Notes under the pieces: generated by a model
Databases searched by the model: none
Seen by the model: the letters and a program-made list of their open reading frames with translations, nothing else
Told to the model about the DNA's origin: nothing
Made by a program: the position numbers and the translations under genes
Assembly: GCF_003391055.1 (NCBI RefSeq)
Contig: NZ_QUAJ01000002.1
Coordinates: 1-64,000 of the forward strand
From: Psychrilyobacter piezotolerans
GTDB lineage: Bacteria > Fusobacteriota > Fusobacteriia > Fusobacteriales > Fusobacteriaceae
Direction: 5' to 3'
DNA: 64,000 nucleotides
In this document: piece after piece, positions 60,951-64,000 of the stretch
Layout: each line of letters starts with the position of its first letter
Position numbering within the stretch: the first letter of the stretch is position 1

Positions 60951-61688
60951 ATGTTTCAAATAGACGATATAAGAGAAAAAAATATAGATAAATTTTATGA
61001 AATTTATCTTACAGGCGGAAAATTAAAATTAATCGAAGCTGTCGCAGAAGGGTTAGGAAAAAGATCATATTTTACTATCGATTGTGATGGAACTATTAAA
61101 AGAAAGCCAATGAATCATGCTCTCCCACTGATAACAACTATAAATAGCGATAACTATAAAGAGATCATAGAGACCCTTTTAGAACAAATGGTCGACCTGA
61201 CTCAGAGGGAAAAGATAAAAAAAATAGAGAGGTTATCTAAGTATTCTATGGATACTTTAACTAATAATTTCAATAAAATCATGGCCAGCGGGGATAAAGT
61301 TTTTGGTCTTAAGTATGGAAAGGAACTATTTTTAAGAGATAGACAATTATTCTTTAAGATGCTCTTTGATTATGTTTTATTGGAGGATATAGACAGTGAA
61401 AAGTCAGCTATGGCCTGGAGCTTATACCTACTCATGAAAGACAATGATTTTTCAGATGAAGTATTTTATGTGGGGATGTCATATCTCCTGCAAAGAAGAT
61501 CTGAATTCAATGATTTTGAGAGGGTAAGCAGCACTAATTTCACTCCTACACCTAAGATGGAAGTAATCGCAGTATCTAAAACTATAGATTCTTCAGCAGT
61601 CTCTAGTTATGGAAAGATCTTAAATGAATTTACATATAAAAAAGAAGCGATCTATACAGAGATCCTGAAAGAAAAAATTAAATACTAA
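60951..61688 (+). CDS. Conserved-looking protein of unknown function after lpxK
   Basis: 245 residues, soluble, mostly helical, with no signal peptide or membrane segment. An N-terminal part (GGKLKLIEAVAEGLGKRSYFTIDCDGTI...) and a helix-rich middle (LLEQMVDLTQREKIKKIERL) are followed by a Ser/Thr-rich part. I recognise no domain. It lies 8 bp after lpxK with an AGGAGGA site, so it is cotranscribed with the smc-lpxK run. Confidence 0.75.
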   Translation: MFQIDDIREKNIDKFYEIYLTGGKLKLIEAVAEGLGKRSYFTIDCDGTIKRKPMNHALPLITTINSDNYKEIIETLLEQMVDLTQREKIKKIERLSKYSMDTLTNNFNKIMASGDKVFGLKYGKELFLRDRQLFFKMLFDYVLLEDIDSEKSAMAWSLYLLMKDNDFSDEVFYVGMSYLLQRRSEFNDFERVSSTNFTPTPKMEVIAVSKTIDSSAVSSYGKILNEFTYKKEAIYTEILKEKIKY

Positions 61689-62122
61689 AAATTAGCTACC
61701 AATATTCACTAATAAAAAGATTAAAAGGCACAGTCACGAATTACACGAATGACGCGAATTAATATAAGAAAATAGAACGCGGATGACACAGATCTCAAGT
61801 TGATAATCACAGGTTGATGCAGATTTAAAAGATTGAATACAGAGGAAAAGAAAGATTTAGCCACTAATTAACACCGATCATAATTAAAGTTGAAGGATTT
61901 TCTTTGTGAAACTCTTTATCTCGGTATCTTTGTGCTGAGGAATCTGTGTCATCTGTGTCAAAAAGCTTCTGTGATATAACAGTAAAATTTTATAAATTAG
62001 TGATACATTTTAATTTCTTTATTAAAGTAATAGAGAAATTAAATATTCGTATAAACTTGATGGCAAAGAAAGGTATATTCGTGATACACAAGTATTAACT
62101 AGATAAAAAAGGATGTTAATAT
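61689..62122. other. Intergenic region made of dispersed repeat fragments, 434 bp
   Basis: No gene is seen. It is a patchwork of TCACGAATTACACGAATGAC, GACACAGATCTCAAG, CACAGGTTGATGCAGATT, GAATACAGAGG, TAGCCACTAATTAACACCG and GTGTCATCTGTGTCAAAAAG pieces, several of which recur at 5790-5950, 36929-37155 and 54607-54680. A 15-bp stem with one mismatch (TTTAATTTCTTTATT, 62009-62023, against 62029-62043) precedes the nadD leader. Confidence 0.65.
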
Positions 62123-62710
62123 ATGGATAATAATAATAATAATAATATAAAAAAAATAGGAATTTTCGGTGGAAGTTTTAATCCTGTCCATAGGGGACAT
62201 ATGGAGATGGCGAATCTGGCCATAGAAAAACTTGATTTAGATCGATTATATCTTGTTCCTGTGGGAACTCCCTGTCATAGATGTGATAATGACTTCGTTA
62301 GCGGTCAGGATAGAATGGCTATGATAAAACTAGTCTGTTTAAACAACAAAAAGCTTTTCCCCTGCGATTATGAGATAATTTCTGAAAAGGTATCCTATAC
62401 CTATGATACCCTCCTGAAAATCGCGGAGATCCACCCTGACAGCCTTATATACGAAATTATCGGAGAAGATTCCGCAGAGTATCTAACCAGTTGGAAAAAT
62501 TATGAAAAGATGGTTGATCTCTGTAAATTTGTTTTTTTCAAAAGAAAGGGCTATCAGTCCACTATCCATGGCCTTCTGACTATTGAAGCACCACTATTTA
62601 ATATCAGCTCTACCCTGATCAGGGAAAAAATAAAAAACAACGAACCATTGGAAGATTATATAACTCCAGAAGTAGAAGAATATATAAGAGAGCATAACTT
62701 GTATAGATAA
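62123..62710 (+). CDS. nadD: Nicotinate-nucleotide adenylyltransferase
   Basis: 195 residues. After an odd MDNNNNNN start, IGIFGGSFNPVHRGHM (~12-27) carries the nucleotidyltransferase HxGH motif (H24-R-G-H), and the end region SSTLIREKIKNNEPLEDYI is the ISSTxIR motif. It makes deamido-NAD in NAD synthesis. It is usually beside obg or rsfS; here it is alone. The six Asn codons come from an AAT repeat; length changes would be in frame. Confidence 0.94.
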   Translation: MDNNNNNNIKKIGIFGGSFNPVHRGHMEMANLAIEKLDLDRLYLVPVGTPCHRCDNDFVSGQDRMAMIKLVCLNNKKLFPCDYEIISEKVSYTYDTLLKIAEIHPDSLIYEIIGEDSAEYLTSWKNYEKMVDLCKFVFFKRKGYQSTIHGLLTIEAPLFNISSTLIREKIKNNEPLEDYITPEVEEYIREHNLYR

Positions 62711-62767
62711 CCTGTCACGAATTACGTGAAGAAAAATTTTAATTTAAGGGTTTAAAACCTCAAAAGT

Positions 62768-62800
62768 TAAGAGAAAGATAGCTATGCTATCTTTCTCTTA
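62768..62800 (+). terminator. Hairpin terminator after nadD
   Basis: TAAGAGAAAGATAGC and GCTATCTTTCTCTTA form perfect 15-bp arms around TAT, about 55 bp past the nadD stop. The T tract is weak. Confidence 0.7.
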
Positions 62801-62807
62801 TATCCAA

Positions 62808-62845
62808 ACTTTGGTTCCCCTAGGGGGAACCATAAAAGGAAGGGG
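62808..62845. repeat. Dispersed palindromic element, family A, copy 6
   Basis: CTTTGGTTCCCC then TAGGGGGAACC form a tight stem with tail ATAAAAGGAAGGGG, matching the family A layout. It lies between the nadD terminator and the cupin gene. Confidence 0.6.
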
Positions 62846-62892
62846 AATTCGTGACAACAAATAAAATTTTTATATAAAGGGGGCAATAAATT

Positions 62893-63240
62893 ATGATAAT
62901 CAGAGAATGTGACACGAAAAAAGTAACCAGTGAAAAACCTCGTGGGGGGCATGGTCTTATCCATGGAATGCAATATCTTGTAGGTGATCAAATTACCAAT
63001 AAGATAAAAATCGTCATGGCAAACGACCTTGAGATAGGAGCTATGATAGGAGAACACTCCCATATAGATGATGAGGAGTTTTACTACATTATCGCAGGGC
63101 AGGGCAGGGTTATCGATGATGGTGTGGTAAAAGAAGTCAGTGCCGGAGATTTAGTTTATACAGGTTCCGGGCACTCCCATTCATTGGAAAATATAGGCGA
63201 TACAAAATTAAAATTTTTGGCTTTCATAGTTGAAAAGTAG
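62893..63240 (+). CDS. Cupin domain protein
   Basis: 115 residues, a single small beta barrel. Motif 1 is GEHSHIDDEEFYYIIAGQG (~54-72, two His and a Glu as metal ligands) and motif 2 is GDLVYTGSGHSHSLENIG (~87-104, third His). Metal binding is therefore likely; the reaction or ligand cannot be read from sequence, and similar proteins include sugar isomerases, oxygenases and regulators. GGGGG upstream gives a normal site. It ends with a terminator. Confidence 0.88.
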   Translation: MIIRECDTKKVTSEKPRGGHGLIHGMQYLVGDQITNKIKIVMANDLEIGAMIGEHSHIDDEEFYYIIAGQGRVIDDGVVKEVSAGDLVYTGSGHSHSLENIGDTKLKFLAFIVEK

Positions 63241-63263
63241 GGACATGACGGGTAATATAGGGT

Positions 63264-63305
63264 GACTCATAAGTAGAAAATCTACTTGTGAGTTGCTCTT
63301 TTTTT
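63264..63305 (+). terminator. Intrinsic terminator of the cupin gene
   Basis: GACTCATAAGTAGA pairs with TCTACTTGTGAGTT (12 of 14, others wobble) around AAA, followed by a run of T. Confidence 0.88.
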
Positions 63306-63360
63306 ATACTTCTATTTCAGACGTTGAATTGAGTTTTTTAGAAAAAACAAAAGAAATAAT

Positions 63361-63389
63361 TTGACATGAAGTACATTCAATGATATATT
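63361..63389 (+). promoter_or_regulatory. Sigma-70 promoter of the NADH oxidase gene
   Basis: Exact TTGACA (63361-63366) and TATATT (63384-63389) lie 17 bp apart, about 60 bp before the ATG. No Rex-type operator is obvious between promoter and start. Confidence 0.8.
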
Positions 63390-63449
63390 AATCACATAAG
63401 TATTGTAATAATTATAAAATTATAATTAAACCAAAAGGAGTGTATAAAT

Positions 63450-64000
63450 ATGAAAAAAGAAAAGGTAGTAGTAATTGGAACAAACCATGCAGGAACTCAT
63501 TCCATCCTTGAGATAGCTAATAAATATAAAGATACCCATGAGGTAGTTACATATGATAAAAATGATAACATCTCATTTTTAGGGTGCGGAATGGCACTGT
63601 GGATCGGCGGAGTAATTGATTCTGGAGACGGGTTATTCTACGCTACCCCTGAATCACTCCGTGAAGCTGGAGCAGAGGTTCATATGAAGCATGATTTTAA
63701 AAATGTAGATTTTGATAAAAAAACTATAGAAGTTGAAGATATAGACACTGGAGAAATGAAGACTGAAACTTATGACAAGCTTATCTTTGCAATTGGATCA
63801 TGGCCTATCTTACCTCCTTTACCGGGACATGATTTAGAAAACATTATGTATGCTAAGATCTTCCAAAATGCACAGTCTGCAATTGAAAAGATAAAGGACC
63901 CATCTATTAAGAAGGTTACTGTGGTAGGAGCCGGATATATAGGAATCGAATTAGTAGAAGCTTTCAAAGAAAATGGAAAGGAAGTTACTTTAATCAACGA
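63450..64000 (+). CDS. nox: NADH oxidase / CoA-disulfide reductase family flavoprotein (partial, 3' end outside window)
   Basis: The first ~183 residues of a pyridine nucleotide-disulfide oxidoreductase begin at an ATG with AAAGGAG. The FAD-binding motif is VVVIGTNHAGTHSI (~6-19), and FLGCGMALWIGG carries the redox cysteine (near residue 44) of the Nox/CoA-disulfide reductase group. Motif IFAIGSWPILPPLPG precedes the NAD-binding loop VTVVGAGYIGIELVEAF (~160-176). Such enzymes reduce O2 to water with NADH or reduce CoA-disulfide; in an anaerobe this fits oxygen protection. The symbol nox is tentative because the C-terminal half is missing. Confidence 0.88.
   Translation, partial: MKKEKVVVIGTNHAGTHSILEIANKYKDTHEVVTYDKNDNISFLGCGMALWIGGVIDSGDGLFYATPESLREAGAEVHMKHDFKNVDFDKKTIEVEDIDTGEMKTETYDKLIFAIGSWPILPPLPGHDLENIMYAKIFQNAQSAIEKIKDPSIKKVTVVGAGYIGIELVEAFKENGKEVTLIN

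Noticed and set aside
62123-62160. AAT tract as a phase-variation switch
   Set aside because: The unit is three bases and in frame, so gain or loss cannot switch the gene off.
1-64000. CRISPR array, tRNA, rRNA or insertion sequence
   Set aside because: No regularly spaced direct repeats, cloverleaf sequences, rRNA motifs or transposase frames were seen; the repeats present are single palindromes or scattered fragments.

Overview
The window looks like a chromosome segment of a low-GC, diderm anaerobe, most likely a member of the Fusobacteriota (Psychrilyobacter/Ilyobacter/Propionigenium type). This is an inference. It rests on the strongly A+T-rich sequence and on the mix of outer-membrane genes (lpxK, TonB/ExbB/ExbD, a lipoprotein with a lipobox) with genes usual in Firmicutes-like genomes (rex, scpB/smc, a YybS-like gene next to rplI-dnaB, gatCAB, plsY, a tandem trhP pair). 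I see no rRNA, tRNA, CRISPR array, transposase or prophage gene.

Layout. Positions 1-2762 hold most of a large minus-strand gene, running off the left edge, for a NACHT-type STAND NTPase with C-terminal pentapeptide-like repeats; this is the one clearly accessory gene and a candidate immune protein. A repeat-rich spacer (2763-3389) separates it from a long, almost wholly minus-strand housekeeping block (3390-50466). In order of increasing coordinate this block holds the trhP-like pair, dnaB-rplI-yybS-like, then an operon that reads DUF116 - TPR protein - small membrane protein - exbB - exbD - tonB - degenerate NtrC-like regulator - dnaX. After it come dnaN, a second sigma-70 factor, gpsA-plsY-rlmD, ftsL-rsmH, yggT-pgsA-rimO, accB, an ACT protein, folD-rex-fmt-def-priA, a PASTA penicillin-binding protein, gatB, and gatA/gatC with polyprenyl-sugar and lipid-phosphatase genes interleaved. 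The block ends with a pseudouridine synthase, scpB, an unknown exported protein, mreB-maf, an unknown membrane protein, and a phospholipase D-like lipoprotein paired with a lysophospholipase-like hydrolase. From 50.8 kb most genes are on the plus strand: an APC permease, hslU, smc - COG3044 ATPase - lpxK - unknown, nadD, a cupin, and the start of an NADH oxidase; folE is the only minus-strand gene there.

How genes work together. Envelope functions dominate outside replication and translation. ExbB/ExbD/TonB energise outer-membrane import. GtrA, a GT2 polyprenol-phosphate glycosyltransferase, a GT39 transferase and a PAP2 phosphatase form a plausible sugar-lipid modification route. LpxK makes lipid A, and PlsY/GpsA/PgsA feed phospholipid synthesis. 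GatC, GatA and GatB complete indirect Asn/Gln-tRNA charging. DnaB, DnaX, DnaN and PriA are four replication proteins in one 26-kb stretch without dnaA.

The most unusual features are: (1) the NACHT-pentapeptide gene; (2) short palindromic elements dispersed through the window, one family of which lies in frame inside dnaX and supplies the stop codons of two other genes; (3) an NtrC-like regulator that has lost its receiver pocket, Walker B acids and GAFTGA loop; (4) a trhP paralogue stripped of all four conserved cysteines; (5) an RlmD homologue without the usual Fe-S cysteines.
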